This document shows positions 23,282-31,850 of a DNA stretch of 64,000 nt, piece after piece. A program made the translations under genes and the position numbers. The DNA lies in assembly GCA_905160935.1 (NCBI GenBank), contig CAJHZI010000491.1:53501-117500 (forward strand), given 5' to 3'. Below the pieces are notes generated by a model. It had not been told where the DNA came from. It was given only the letters and a program-made list of their open reading frames with translations, and did not search any database. How positions within the stretch are numbered: position 1 is the first letter of the stretch; each line of letters starts with the position of its first letter. The DNA is from Enchytraeus crypticus (lineage: Eukaryota; Annelida; Clitellata; Enchytraeida; Enchytraeidae).

Positions 23282-24316
23282 CCGATTGATTGATTTATCA
23301 ATCAAAGATCGGTCGACTCATTAGAATATAGATAAATAGATAAATAGGTCGATTGACTGATTGATTGATTGACTGATTGATAGACTGACTGATTGATTGA
23401 CTGATTGGTTGATTGACTGACTGACTGACTAACTGACTAACTAACTGACTAACTGACTGATTGACTGACTGACTGACTTACTCATAGATTGAGTGATTGA
23501 TTGATTGATTTACTGACTGATTGGCTGATTTATTGACCGATTGGTTGATTGATTGATTGACTGACTGACTGATTTACTGATTGATAGATACCTTGGCTTT
23601 CTAAGTCTAAGGCTGCTCGTACGTCTTCTATATCTCTGCTCCCCTGCGGTAGCTCCTCCTGCCTCGGTGTCGGTGGCCCACTCGGAGAGGCTACCCCGGC
23701 TCTCAGAGTACCCCGTCCTCTCGCCCCTACCGAGCAGGCTCATCGCCTCCCCTCGGGCCCCAGGGCTTGACACTCCGCTCTCGCTCATCGGGGATCTCGC
23801 TGACGACCAGGAGTTGAAATGTGACCTCGGGGGGCGGGCCCCAGTGGTCGAGGGGTGGATGGGAGGGGTAGAATGAGGTACAGCCGATAGGGTTGACGTC
23901 GCGGTGTCATCTGGTGAGTGGAAATTGTTCTCGATGGAGTGGGAGGATGGGATTGGGTTAGAGGGAATGATCATTCCATTCTGTTTCAGGTTCGATGATT
24001 CTGATTCGACAGATTCTGCAGCAGCGGTATTTAAGTGCGACAAGTTATCATGAGACGACAAAACGGTAGTTAAGTGATCTTGGTGAGTATTCATCGATGT
24101 GGTAATAGGAGAATTAAATGTAGAAACAGTTGCAGTATGTTGACCTTCTGCTTCTGTTGTGGTCTCCTTCTGATACTTTCTTTCATAGTTGACTTCAGGT
24201 TCGAATCCCGACTTCGTAAGATCTAATCCGTTATGCCCATTGGCTGTTGAATATCCGTTCAGATTCTGATCACTGTACTGTCCGCCATTCGACCCGTTCA
24301 ATCTAAGATCGCTCAT
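8565..24316 (-). CDS. SLC18B1: SLC18B1-like MFS vesicular (polyamine) transporter, complete 14-exon gene
   Basis: Major facilitator antiporter related to human SLC18B1, described as a vesicular polyamine transporter; expected to use the proton gradient in vesicle membranes. Exons in transcript order: 24316-23592, 20270-20027, 19616-19521, 18732-18659, 17454-17307, 16056-15988, 15040-14950, 14138-13999, 13662-13564, 12824-12733, 11890-11795, 10990-10916, 10295-10202, 8777-8565. All phases agree, giving 2256 nt (751 aa). Matches include [81 protein letters not shown] and [14 protein letters not shown]. It exceeds the human protein by nearly 300 aa, almost all in the hydrophilic N-terminus of exon 1. 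Joining exon 1 to exon 2 is an inference from phase; everything from exon 2 on is firm. Confidence 0.92.
8780..9435 (+). repeat. Minisatellite abutting the acceptor of SLC18B1-like exon 14
   Basis: CAGATAAACA/CAGGTAAACA units; on the minus strand these repeat the exon's TTTATCTGCAG acceptor. The distal part has a 76-bp higher-order unit (AATGCACGCAG at 9211, 9287 and 9363). Confidence 0.9.
9940..10010 (+). mobile_element. SINE 3' module with TTGA-type tail
   Basis: GACGTCCCTGACATTGCCCT, then ATGGCGAGGAACCGGACG and TTAAATTCTTATTGATTGATT. Confidence 0.8.
10202..10295 (-). CDS. SLC18B1: SLC18B1-like exon 13: TM11-TM12
   Basis: [20 protein letters not shown] then [11 protein letters not shown], phase 0 into exon 14 via gtgagt. 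Confidence 0.93.
10916..10990 (-). CDS. SLC18B1: SLC18B1-like exon 12: TM11 start
   Basis: 75-nt exon (N)[17 protein letters not shown], then NSFFSLG; aligns without gaps to ENGFEEGLSTLGLVSGLFSA in the human protein. Acceptor gatgcag, donor CTCGG|gtaata; it restores phase between exons 11 and 13. Confidence 0.92.
11316..11772 (+). mobile_element. 3' end of a LINE (RT C-terminus, 3' UTR and (GA)n tail)
   Basis: Encodes [20 protein letters not shown], then [20 protein letters not shown] and VLERV, the usual post-RT segment of endonuclease/reverse transcriptase LINEs. The 3' UTR ends ATACCATGGACCTGCCAGTA then AGTGCACTAAGAGAGAGA. 5' truncated; it sits in the transporter gene's intron, just next to exon 11. 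Confidence 0.85.
11795..11890 (-). CDS. SLC18B1: SLC18B1-like exon 11: TM10
   Basis: [20 protein letters not shown] then [11 protein letters not shown] with donor AT|gtacgt. A LINE 3' end with its (GA)n tract lies about 20 bp beyond the donor (11316-11772). Confidence 0.9.
12397..12680 (-). mobile_element. Dispersed repeat G, near full length
   Basis: About 280 bp: (ATC)n, CTTGAATCTCAGTTTAACAA, GAGCCTAGACGCTCACCAAC, GACGTTGGTATGGATCTTAG, CGACACGTGCAGTCACTGGT, CACAACCCGGGGA. Its true 3' end is (GAT)n, so it reads as a retroposon on the minus strand; no clear A/B boxes. Confidence 0.83.
12733..12824 (-). CDS. SLC18B1: SLC18B1-like exon 10: TM9
   Basis: [20 protein letters not shown] then a segment ending APFFHI; matches the GNLITAGCYMLLGPVPILHI region. 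Donor CATACA|gtaaat, phase 2. Confidence 0.91.
13564..13662 (-). CDS. SLC18B1: SLC18B1-like exon 9: TM8 and SDK loop
   Basis: [20 protein letters not shown] then [13 protein letters not shown], 33 codons. Donor TTC|gtatgt is chosen because it keeps SDK and gives phase 0. Confidence 0.93.
13870..13930 (+). repeat. (GA)n microsatellite beside transporter exon 8
   Basis: GA tract about 70 bp beyond the exon 8 donor; ORFs reading SLSLSL here are artefacts. Confidence 0.95.
13999..14138 (-). CDS. SLC18B1: SLC18B1-like exon 8: central loop and TM7
   Basis: [17 protein letters not shown], then [20 protein letters not shown] and a segment ending DYLTRT; matches DPGEHSFWKLI...GFLDPTL. Confidence 0.93.
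14150..14355 (+). repeat. Minisatellite, about 37-bp period, upstream of transporter exon 8
   Basis: GTACTCTACGTTGAGTACTA and GTGTAGTTTATATCCA repeated about five times, starting about 20 bp from the exon. Confidence 0.92.
14370..14745 (+). repeat. Long AT-rich dinucleotide region
   Basis: Interrupted (AT)n with internal duplication of TATACGAAATATAAGTCATC (14453 and 14790 areas). Confidence 0.93.
14950..15040 (-). CDS. SLC18B1: SLC18B1-like exon 7: TM6
   Basis: [20 protein letters not shown] then [10 protein letters not shown], matching the VPFIVLG...YILPN segment. Phase 1 out. Confidence 0.92.
15080..15200 (+). repeat. (CT)n(AT)n compound microsatellite
   Basis: Between transporter exons 7 and 6. 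Confidence 0.95.
15988..16056 (-). CDS. SLC18B1: SLC18B1-like exon 6: TM5 motif C
   Basis: [20 protein letters not shown] then LFQ, 23 codons. GxxxGPPxGG is the antiporter motif of this transporter group. Confidence 0.95.
16100..16385 (+). repeat. (AT)n microsatellite
   Basis: Two long AT tracts separated by ACATGTACACATGTACATA; not coding. Confidence 0.95.
16388..16665 (-). mobile_element. Dispersed repeat G, near full length
   Basis: Same order as 12397-12680 with high identity; placed between two (AT)n tracts. Confidence 0.86.
16660..16875 (+). repeat. (AT)n and (GA)n microsatellites
   Basis: AT tract followed by GA tract after a repeat G copy. Confidence 0.95.
17307..17454 (-). CDS. 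SLC18B1: SLC18B1-like exon 5: TM4 region
   Basis: [19 protein letters not shown], then a segment ending [12 protein letters not shown]; near-colinear with the human protein. Confidence 0.95.
18125..18200. repeat. Perfect AATTT-based palindrome
   Basis: AATTTAAATTTAAATC-TTT-GATTTAAATTTAAATT can fold into a hairpin; not linked to any exon. Confidence 0.85.
18475..18625 (-). mobile_element. Dispersed repeat G, 3' part
   Basis: (ATC)n, ATCCCGTTTAACCAGGTTCG, CTCCAATCCTCTCTGTCCCA; truncated. Confidence 0.75.
18659..18732 (-). CDS. SLC18B1: SLC18B1-like exon 4: TM3
   Basis: [20 protein letters not shown] then AILF; aligns with IGAKFMFVAGMFVSGG. Donor TTCGG|gttt, phase 2. Confidence 0.91.
18935..19010 (-). 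mobile_element. Dispersed repeat G, 5' part
   Basis: GTCGCCTTCTACGACACGTG to CACAACACGGGGA. With the fragment at 18475-18625 it brackets transporter exon 4. Confidence 0.78.
19521..19616 (-). CDS. SLC18B1: SLC18B1-like exon 3: TM2
   Basis: [19 protein letters not shown] then an end at IFGTF; matches KKGASNTIIGMIF of the human protein. Phase 0 both sides. Confidence 0.93.
19750..19862 (-). mobile_element. tRNA-derived SINE, family A
   Basis: TTTCCTCACTCGAAAAGGAT ... GGATTTGAACACCGC ... CGACATCGCCACTGGCTCCAG; reverse complement has the A and B boxes. Confidence 0.85.
20027..20270 (-). CDS. SLC18B1: SLC18B1-like exon 2: tail of N-terminus and TM1
   Basis: Encodes [17 protein letters not shown], then an acidic stretch, then [20 protein letters not shown] and ending [11 protein letters not shown], matching the pre-TM1/TM1 of SLC18B1. 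Acceptor gttgcaag|GCGC is the one whose phase fits exon 1. The upstream acceptor ccag|CGGTCC (20284) would break the frame with exon 1. Confidence 0.88.
20345..20630 (-). mobile_element. Dispersed repeat G, near full length
   Basis: TTGAATACCAGTTTAACTTG ... CACCAACCGAACGCC ... CACAACACAGGGAA, followed by (AT)n. Confidence 0.85.
20640..20895 (+). repeat. (AT)n microsatellites
   Basis: Three AT tracts in transporter intron 1. Confidence 0.96.
21310..21535 (+). mobile_element. Dispersed repeat G, sense copy with (GAT)n tail
   Basis: GGCGACAAAGCACTAAGATC ... CTAATCCCGACCCTAATTAA ... AAGGAAAGATAATGATGATGA. Confidence 0.82.
21560..21715 (-). mobile_element. Dispersed repeat G, 5' half
   Basis: TTTTTGTAGCAATTTCTGGA ... 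GACGTTGGTTTGGATC ... CACAACACGGGGA. Confidence 0.8.
22440..22500 (-). mobile_element. LINE 3' end fragment
   Basis: CAGTGTACTGCCTAATAGCA and GGTCCATCGAGAATAAGTCC; diverged short copy. Confidence 0.65.
22659..22780 (-). mobile_element. tRNA-derived SINE, family A
   Basis: GCTAATGTTAACGTCAATTT ... GAATTTGAACCCCGC ... CGCCACTGGCTCCAG. Confidence 0.85.
22815..23042 (-). mobile_element. tRNA-derived SINE, family H
   Basis: Minus strand begins CCTTGCGACTCAGTGGTAGA (A-box region of a tRNA) and AGGTCGCTAGTTCGAGGC (B-box region), then a 150-bp body and GACCCCGAATAGGGATAT, GTTAAACGGAAG. A mature tRNA fold is not complete, so a SINE, not a tRNA gene. Confidence 0.72.
23215..23585 (+). repeat. TGAC/TGAT tetranucleotide tract directly after transporter exon 1 donor
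   Basis: Begins within 10 bp of the donor at 23591; on the minus strand it reads (AATC/AGTC)n. Confidence 0.93.
23592..24316 (-). CDS. SLC18B1: SLC18B1-like exon 1: long disordered N-terminus
   Basis: ATG at 24316-24314 opens 241 codons rich in Ser, Thr, Asn and Gly with no membrane segment, ending SSLRLRKP with two bases (AG) before a gtatct donor. It holds RS/RRTSS-type basic-Ser stretches that could be phosphorylation sites (inference). It could be a separate gene, but the phase-2 end fits the exon-2 acceptor used here. Confidence 0.72.
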
Positions 24317-25409
24317 ATTAAATGATGTGTTCTGAAGCTTCTAATTAGTTTGTAAAAGTTTTTAAAACCTGAAGTAATCCAATCAGTAACTGTTTGTCAG
24401 AATCTAAAGTAACTACTGCTTTAAAAAAGCTTATAAAAGGGTGTTAGAAAATTGAAAATATTAATAAAATTTATAATATAATTTAATAAAAGGGTATTAG
24501 AAAATTGAAAATATTAATAAAATTTATAATATAATTTATAAAAAATTTATTTACAATGCAATGTTGTTCACAAGCCTATGTTGTAATTATACGGCAAATA
24601 ACTGTTTCCCATAAGCCTATGATGCAGTGCCATTGCAACAGCTGCTGTATTTTATTTATAAAATAAAATAATTCTATTGATTGTAAACATTCGGCCTAAT
24701 TGCTAAACATTTAGGCATATTAACAATTAGCATTTTTGTGCTCAACCTTCTTTAACTTAAAATGAGTAAATCCAATAACTTTACAGAGATAGAGTTGTTG
24801 AAACACTGAATAAAGATTTCAGAATTTAAATAGTGAGAGTGAGATGAACCACATGTCAACTGCTCAACTAACACAACTCTCTGCTACCGGGTTAGTCGAA
24901 ACTTTACTCTCTACTGAATAAACTCGCGCTAATAAAGTCTTTTAATTCTGTTAACCGAGCTATATTGCGTAGTTCTTGATCTTTGTTCTTTATAGCTTGA
25001 CGTCTCTCTATGGCTTTCTCTCTATCTATCTATCTATCTGTTTTTCGATCTATCTGTCTCTCTCGCTCTTATTGTCTCTCTCTCTCTCTCTCTCATGTTA
25101 ATTCACTGCCATAATTTCCAGAAAGATCAAAGTTCGAGCGCTTTCTAGCAGCCTGTTGCTCTGATTTACAACCACTATACTGTATGGACGGGTGGCGGCA
25201 GAGTGAGAGACAATGCAAGAGGACCTGAATGCCGCAGCAGAGCCGCTAGATAGGCCTTCACGCTACCATCGTCCATGACATCAATATACGTATTGTCCAT
25301 CTCATCATCTCAAACCATTTAGAACAAACGAGCTGTCGTAAGCTGTGTCGGTTAAAAAGTTGGTTTTCATCACACCTAGGGTTCTTTACAAACGTGGTAT
25401 TTAAAAATA

Positions 25410-25475
25410 ATAATAATAAAGGTTTAACGTCGGTTTCCTTATACAAGGATGATGTCAGAGACGTCAATAAGAAAA
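25410..25475 (-). mobile_element. SINE 3' module with (ATT)n tail
   Basis: AATAATAATAAAGGTTTAAC then GTCGGTTTCCTTATACAAGG and GATGTCAGAGACGTC. Confidence 0.75.
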
Positions 25476-25499
25476 ATATTAACCATAGGAACTCAGTGG

Positions 25500-25855
25500 A
25501 ACACCAACAACCCCTCTGTATCGGATAAGATTAGCTGTGAGGATAGACAATACTATCTACACGCTGTAGTAGATAAAATTAGCTGTGATGATAGATAATA
25601 CTATCTACACGCTGTAGTAGATAAAATTAGCTGTGAGGATAGACAATACTATCTACACGCTGTAGTAGATAAAATTAGCTGTGAGGATAGACAATACTAT
25701 CTACACGCTGTAGTAGATAAAATTAGCTGTGAGGATAGACAATACTATCTACACGCTGTAGTAGATAAAATTAGCTGTGAGGATAGATAATACTATCTAT
25801 ACGTTGTAGTAGATAAGATTAGCTGTGAGGATAGATGGTACTTTCTATATTCATG
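25500..25855 (+). repeat. Minisatellite, 48-bp period, about seven copies
   Basis: AGATAAAATTAGCTGTGAGG and ATAGACAATACTATCTACAC units; AGATAAAATT starts at 25571 and 25619. Confidence 0.95.
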
Positions 25856-26249
25856 AAGCAACGTCACCCGTTCCAGTTTTTTTCAGCTTGTTTACGACGC
25901 TTGTAGAACGCAAGAACGTCGGGTTCAACAGCTGCAACAGAGGTCCAGAACAAAACAACAGACGACCCACAACTCTGGTTCTAGGCCGCCCGTGAAACTG
26001 TCAATCCATCAATCGTTTAGGTGCAGGAGAACTCGCTATTTATTATAATTCAAGGTTAATTAGGAGGGCCGAAATTGGAGAGGGGTTGAAATCTCCCCAT
26101 TCCTGATTCGAAATTTCTGCAGATAGTTTTTCAAGAATAGAATTCGATGGGATTTTTGTATCGTTATATTTCTATATTAACAGAATTCAAAAGATTGTGT
26201 TCTGCTATATTATATTCTTTGCGATGTTTTCTAATGAACAGTTTGGATG

Positions 26250-26335
26250 GCAGAGTTGAAGTATGCTAGCCTAGTAAGCAGGGGACCATTGCTTCAAATC
26301 CTCGCCGGACCGTTCATGGCTTTATCAATTTTCTT
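26250..26335 (+). mobile_element. tRNA-like SINE remnant
   Basis: GGCAGAGTTGAAGTATGCTA and TGCTTCAAATCCTCGCCGGA resemble A and B boxes; similar to 29680-29735 (CATCGGTTCGAATCTCAGTC). Confidence 0.5.
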
Positions 26336-27534
26336 AGAGGTGGCTAGATCAGCAGCTCCACCGGCAGTTACTTAAGTCGTATTCAGGTAGAAGTTTGCCA
26401 TAGTGTCAATGAGCGTGACGTCCCATACGGTACCTTTACCGTAGCACCAGTGCATTAAGATTATTCCGTCCGGGCGCTTGCCATCTGACCTAGACAACCC
26501 GCTTTATTATTATTTTTATTCTTATTACTTTAATTTTTTTTTTAATGCCCTGGGCTGTAGAGGGCCGTGGGCTAAAAAATAAGATAAAAGAGGCTTTATT
26601 TAATTAAAAGTTTTTTTTAAAAAGCGATTAAAATAATTCCTCTTTTAATAATTCTATAATAATATTTTAATAATAATTCCTTACTTTTATTATTTTTATT
26701 TTTATTACTTTTATTATTATGTTTTTGTTACTTTAATTAATAATAAAAATTTTATTTGCATTATTTTTAATATTATTGTTATTATTATTTATTTATTTAT
26801 AATTAGAAGTCAGGCAGCAAGGCCCACACAAAGCACACAAGACACACAGCACATTCATGACTATTATGATTATTACTAATGTTATTACTTTAACTAGTAA
26901 CATCGAAAATTCGAAATAGATGTCATAGTTAGCTTTAGAACCTTTAATAGACCTACGTTAACTGCATTTACTTTAGAAACAACTGGATCGACCTGTACAA
27001 ATAACGATCAAATAAGAAACAAACAGCTCAATAATTAAGTAGTACTAGACATAATCTTGTAAATTTATCATGTTAGTAATTATATCAGAAAATATGCTTT
27101 ATTGAAATGTTCTCATATTGTACAGTTGACATATAAAAGGTCAACTGTCCCCGATTCATCCCTAATGCTATGAGCAGATTAAGAAATGGACATTAAATAC
27201 TTGTAACGATAACAATAGTAATACAACTTTAAAAGAAAATCGAAGTGCACTGCAAATGAAAAACACAATAATCAGAATTTCATATAAGATGACAAAGGGT
27301 TCAATACAAAAGTTGTAAAGAAAAATTGTCAAATTCATACAAACAAATGGAGATACAATTCAACGCAAGATCTATGACATATACATGTTACCAGAGATTT
27401 GGGTTGAATGCGAAATTACAAGCACGCAAACAAATCAACGAAGACACAGGCTGAGGACAAAGTGCACAACAAGGCGGCATGGCAAGTACACAAAAACTCG
27501 CAAAGGGATGCACTCAAGGTTCAAAAGAGGCAAC

Positions 27535-27760
27535 TATTTGTTATAATAGTGTTATAGTTAGAGTATATATTAACTATTGTTATAACTATTAACTATTATA
27601 GTCAATAGTTATAATAGTGTTATAGTTAGAGTATATATTAACTATTGTTATAACTATTAACTATTATAGTCAATAGTTATAATAGTGTTATAGTTAGAGT
27701 ATATATTAACTATTGTTATAACTATTAACTATTATAGTTATAATAGTTAATAGAGTTAGT
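27535..27760 (+). repeat. Minisatellite, 68-bp period, three copies
   Basis: GTTATAGTTAGAGTATATAT starts at 27551, 27619 and 27687. Internally palindromic (TAACTATTA/TAATAGTTA). Confidence 0.95.
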
Positions 27761-28032
27761 GTTATAAACGTGTGACTGATGGAATACATGAGAATATGGT
27801 ACAGAGAGAATACGGGACAGCGAGGAGTGGAGAAGATCTATTTGTATCTCGATCCTAAAAAAATTAGGATAAAAGAGAAGATGGTGATGCTATAAATGAA
27901 GGGCTAATGTTTAGCATAAAAAGGAGCGAATGAGAAATAAAGGAAGATCGATACCATAGGAATGCAGGGCGTTGTAATCTGTAGTTCAAACGAGTCCGTG
28001 ACAACAATGTTAAGAGAAGAACCGAGGTTGTC

Positions 28033-28167
28033 AAAGCTGGTAAAGCTAAGGTTAACGTCAGTTTCCTCACTCGAAAGCGATGTCAGTGACGGGCGAGCCC
28101 AGGATTTGATCCCCGCACAAACTGATCCGCGGTCAAGTACCTTACCGACATCACCACAGGCTCCAGT
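28033..28167 (-). mobile_element. tRNA-derived SINE, family A
   Basis: AAAGCTAAGGTTAACGTCAG ... GGATTTGATCCCCGC ... ACCTTACCGACATCACCACA. Confidence 0.87.
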
Positions 28168-28466
28168 CACTGAAATGACGCCGTGGAGCAAGAATTATCC
28201 TGAAAGAGATGCTGATATACTGAGAGAACGGCATAGGAAAATCACTCCAGAGAAAGCTCTGTACCCCTCTCCCATCACCATCATTGACTTATGAAAAATA
28301 AAAGCCTTCGAGATGATAATAATTTGTGCGTTGCTCTGTTGCCCTCATTATCGAGTAAGAGCTTAAAATGGATGACATTTTTGTGTTTCAGACCCTAATC
28401 AGACTGAGCTCTGTAAATAGAGTTTGATGGGCAGGTCCAAGAATCGTCCGCAATTTTCTATTTTCT

Positions 28467-28532
<66 letters not shown>

Positions 28533-28597
28533 TAATACATATGGAGTATATACACACATATTTGCGTACAGAGAATAGAAAGCTAATAATAATAATA

Positions 28598-28690
28598 ACA
28601 CACATTATAGTGAAATGATCAACTACGTTGGTATCTATCACTTTTAATATCACATGTTAAATCCATTAGGCAATTTAGTTTAGCTAGATC
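28598..28690 (-). mobile_element. SINE family D tail fragment
   Basis: GTGAAATGATCAACTACGTT, CACATGTTAAATCCATTAGG. Confidence 0.68.
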
Positions 28691-28830
28691 TTAAATAGTG
28701 CAAATCCACTTTCCAGGAAAAGATCTTAGACAATGCAAGTTCATTGCCAAGAAAGACGATCATAAACAGTGCAAATCCACTCTCAACGAAAAAGATCTTA
28801 AACAGTGGATATAGGAAACAATGTCATTAT

Positions 28831-29421
28831 CAGTGGCGGATCCACGGGGGGGGCCATGGGGCCCGCGCCCCCCCCTCCTTAGGCCCGACGATAAAAAAAT
28901 TTAAACTATATTTTCATTGTTTCTATGCAATTTCTAGGTGTAAATATGTTTTAAGGGCGTTAGGGGGGTTGGGGGGGGGGGGGGGGGGGTACAAGAGGGA
29001 ACTCGATCAGTCCGACTACCTGGATTTTTTTCAAATATGGGCCCCAGTAGTAGGCCCATCTTCCACAAAAATTAGGTCACTTTTGCAATTGGTCCAGATC
29101 TGCTGAGTTTCTTCAGAGCCTCAGAGGTGAAAAAAATTAGCCTACTTTTTCCTAAACAAATGTAGGATTTTAGGCATTTTAGGTTTTCCTCTCACTTTAG
29201 TACGGGTATGATGGGGGGGGGGGGTAAGATACGGGGATATACTCACTCTATGAGCCGAGCGCAGTATGCTGAAAAATTTTGAGGAGCCCCCCCCACACAG
29301 CATTTTTTCTGGTTGTGTCACGTCACGTTTTTTCTGGTTGCGGCAAAATGTAAGCAAAAATGTGTACACTGTCCAAAAAAAATTTCGGGCCCCCCTTAAA
29401 AATTTCCTGGATCCGCCCCTG
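28831..29421. mobile_element. hAT-like non-autonomous DNA transposon (591 bp)
   Basis: Terminal inverted repeats CAGTGGCGGATCCA and TGGATCCGCCCCTG are flanked by identical 8-bp target duplications GTCATTAT (28823-28830 and 29422-29429), the hallmark of hAT elements. No transposase ORF. Interior has poly-G/poly-C runs, including about 19 G near 28971-28989. Confidence 0.9.
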
Positions 29422-29954
29422 GTCATTATTAAGCAAAACTTATGAGAACAGAGATTAGTAAGAGAGACATTATGCATTCTGTATGACTTACACCAATAAC
29501 ATCTGACTGACTTACACCTCATCATCATCATCATCATCGTCATCATCATCATCATCTGACTGACTTACAGAATACAGTATACATGTAATAAACATTTCTA
29601 TAGAAATAGTGAAATACCCATCAATGCAGACGATTTATCTAAAATAGTTGGACCCACAGATGACATCCTGCTTGTTTGAGAAGCAGAAGGTCATCGGTTC
29701 GAATCTCAGTCGGACCGTCTCTGACAGTATCCTTCGTAGCACAGAAACAGATGTTAAACTTAGATTTATAGTTTAAATAAACGATACAACTCACAAATCA
29801 GTCTCAAACCAACCTCTAGTTAATATTGAAAATGTTAAAACAGTATAACGTTCTCAATGAATCGGTGACGATTTAGTGTCTGTTACATAATCTCAACAAA
29901 GCATCACCAGTCAAACAGAGGACTTCATTAAATGTCGAGTAGCTATCGTTCAAT

Positions 29955-30205
29955 ACTCTCTCTCTCTCTCTTAGGGCACTGCCTACTGGCAGGTCCATGG
30001 TATATAACACCTCCACTCATCTCCTTCTTCCGTTTTCCCCTTCATGACCACATATGAGTGGATCTTTAAATCATCTATAACATTCCTTTTGATATACCAA
30101 TATTCTCGGGGAATTCTGCTCATGACAAGGTGGGCCCCCTGTGCCTTCCTCAGCTTCGACTAACCTTTACTAGGCAGGGGTGTCATTCTCAGAGAAACCA
30201 ATCCT
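29955..30205 (-). mobile_element. LINE 3' UTR fragment with (CT)n
   Basis: (CT)n then TTAGGGCACTGCCTACTGGC, CATATGAGTGGATCTTTAAA and a GCCTTCCTCAGCTTCGACTA segment also found in the 46070 copy. Confidence 0.82.
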
Positions 30206-30634
30206 GTTTACCTAATGTTCAATACATTTATTAAATTTTATCAATAAATCACTTATAGAGATGATAATAATAATAACAACACTTAGAGTGCTCCTGTCAT
30301 CAATGACAACATCGAGCACTATTGATATAGTAGAGATCTAGTGTTTTCTTCATCAGCATGCATACAGTGCTATTGCGAGTGTTTACCGTAATAACATAAT
30401 AACGAGAGCAAAAACGATGCAAGGTGTATGGTGAATGTTACAAAGCGACAAAGGAGCACGCACAGTGTGAGCATTGAATTGAGACTTTCTAGACGACAAA
30501 TTCTGCTTTTACAAATAAACAAACATACAACTTCAGGGCTAATAAACGAGAAATCATCTAATTGCGTGATCAACTCAATATCAATTAGAATGGACTTGAG
30601 ACTTCATCACAGTATAATCTGCCAGTCACAACTA

Positions 30635-31250
30635 ACTGCACCAGCTATCTACAGCAGCTGCCTACTGCACCAGCTATCTACAGCAGCTGACTACTGCACC
30701 AGCTATCTACAGTAGCTGCCAACTGCAGCAGCTATCTACAGCAGCTGACCACTGCACCAGCTATCTACAGCAGCTGGCTACTGCAGCAGCTATCTACAGC
30801 AGCTGACTACTACAGCAGCTATCTACAGCAGCTGTCTACTGCACCAGCTATCTACAGCAGCTGACTACTACAGCAGTTACAGCAGATAACTAGTAACTGC
30901 TACAGCAGCTATCTATAGCAGCTGACTACTACAGCAGTTATCTACAGCAGCTAACTACTGCACCAGCTATCTACAGCAGCTGACTACTACAGCAGTTACA
31001 GCATATTACTAGTAACTACTACAGCAGCTATCTACAGCAGCTAACTACTACAGCAGTTACAACAGATAACTAGTACCTACAGCAGCTGGCTACTACAGCA
31101 GTTACAGCAGATTACTAGTAACTACTACAGCAGCTAACTACTACAGCAGCCAAGCAGCTATCTACAGCAGCTAACTACTACAGCAGCTAACTACTACAGC
31201 AGTTACAGCAGATTACTAGTAACTACTACAGCAGCTATCTACAGCAGCTG
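30635..31250 (+). repeat. CAGCTATCTACAGCAGCTG minisatellite, about 30-bp units
   Basis: About 20 units of ACTRCWSCAGCTATCTACAG type; each is rich in the palindrome CAGCTG. Confidence 0.94.
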
Positions 31251-31609
31251 CATATTAACCTAAACAATTAAATATTCCGTCTATCGTTTACATCGCTTTG
31301 GGGTTAAGAAACCAGACGTTAAATCTTCACTATATTGCCAGATAACAACTGTCAGATTAAGTGTACATCACTATCAGATTATGCGACACAATCATATCTT
31401 ATATCAACACGCGGGTGCTTGAACAAACATAGACTATTTTATATGTGCAGCACACATGAGAACAATCCTACACACGTATATACATCATGTGACAACAGCT
31501 ACCACTAAACACACCATTCTCACTGACTAGCTCTCTAGATTCTATAACACAAGTGCACAATGATATCTACAGATTACTGATTCATTTTGTATCATCATCA
31601 TCATAATCA

Positions 31610-31610
31610 T

Positions 31611-31641
<31 letters not shown>

Positions 31642-31812
31642 TAATATATATATATATATATACAGTATATATATATACACACATGTATATATATACATGT
31701 GTATATATAAATATATATATATATAATATGCTACATGTTTATATATAAGTGTGTGTATATATATATATATATATAACAATGTATATATATATATAATAAT
31801 ATATATCTATAC

Positions 31813-31845
<33 letters not shown>

Positions 31846-31850
31846 ATGAG
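31610..31850 (+). repeat. (AT)n/(GT)n microsatellites
   Basis: AT tract with GTGTGTATATAT interruptions. Confidence 0.95.

Noticed and set aside
23667..23876. Plus-strand 69-codon ORF
   Set aside because: Opposite-strand shadow of transporter exon 1.
29142..29555. 137-codon minus-strand ORF starting MMMMMTMMMM
   Set aside because: Built from (CAT)n and the hAT element interior; no domain.
30635..31250. CRISPR-like or regulatory E-box array from CAGCTG-rich repeats
   Set aside because: Head-to-tail minisatellite with no spacers; E-box density follows from the unit sequence.
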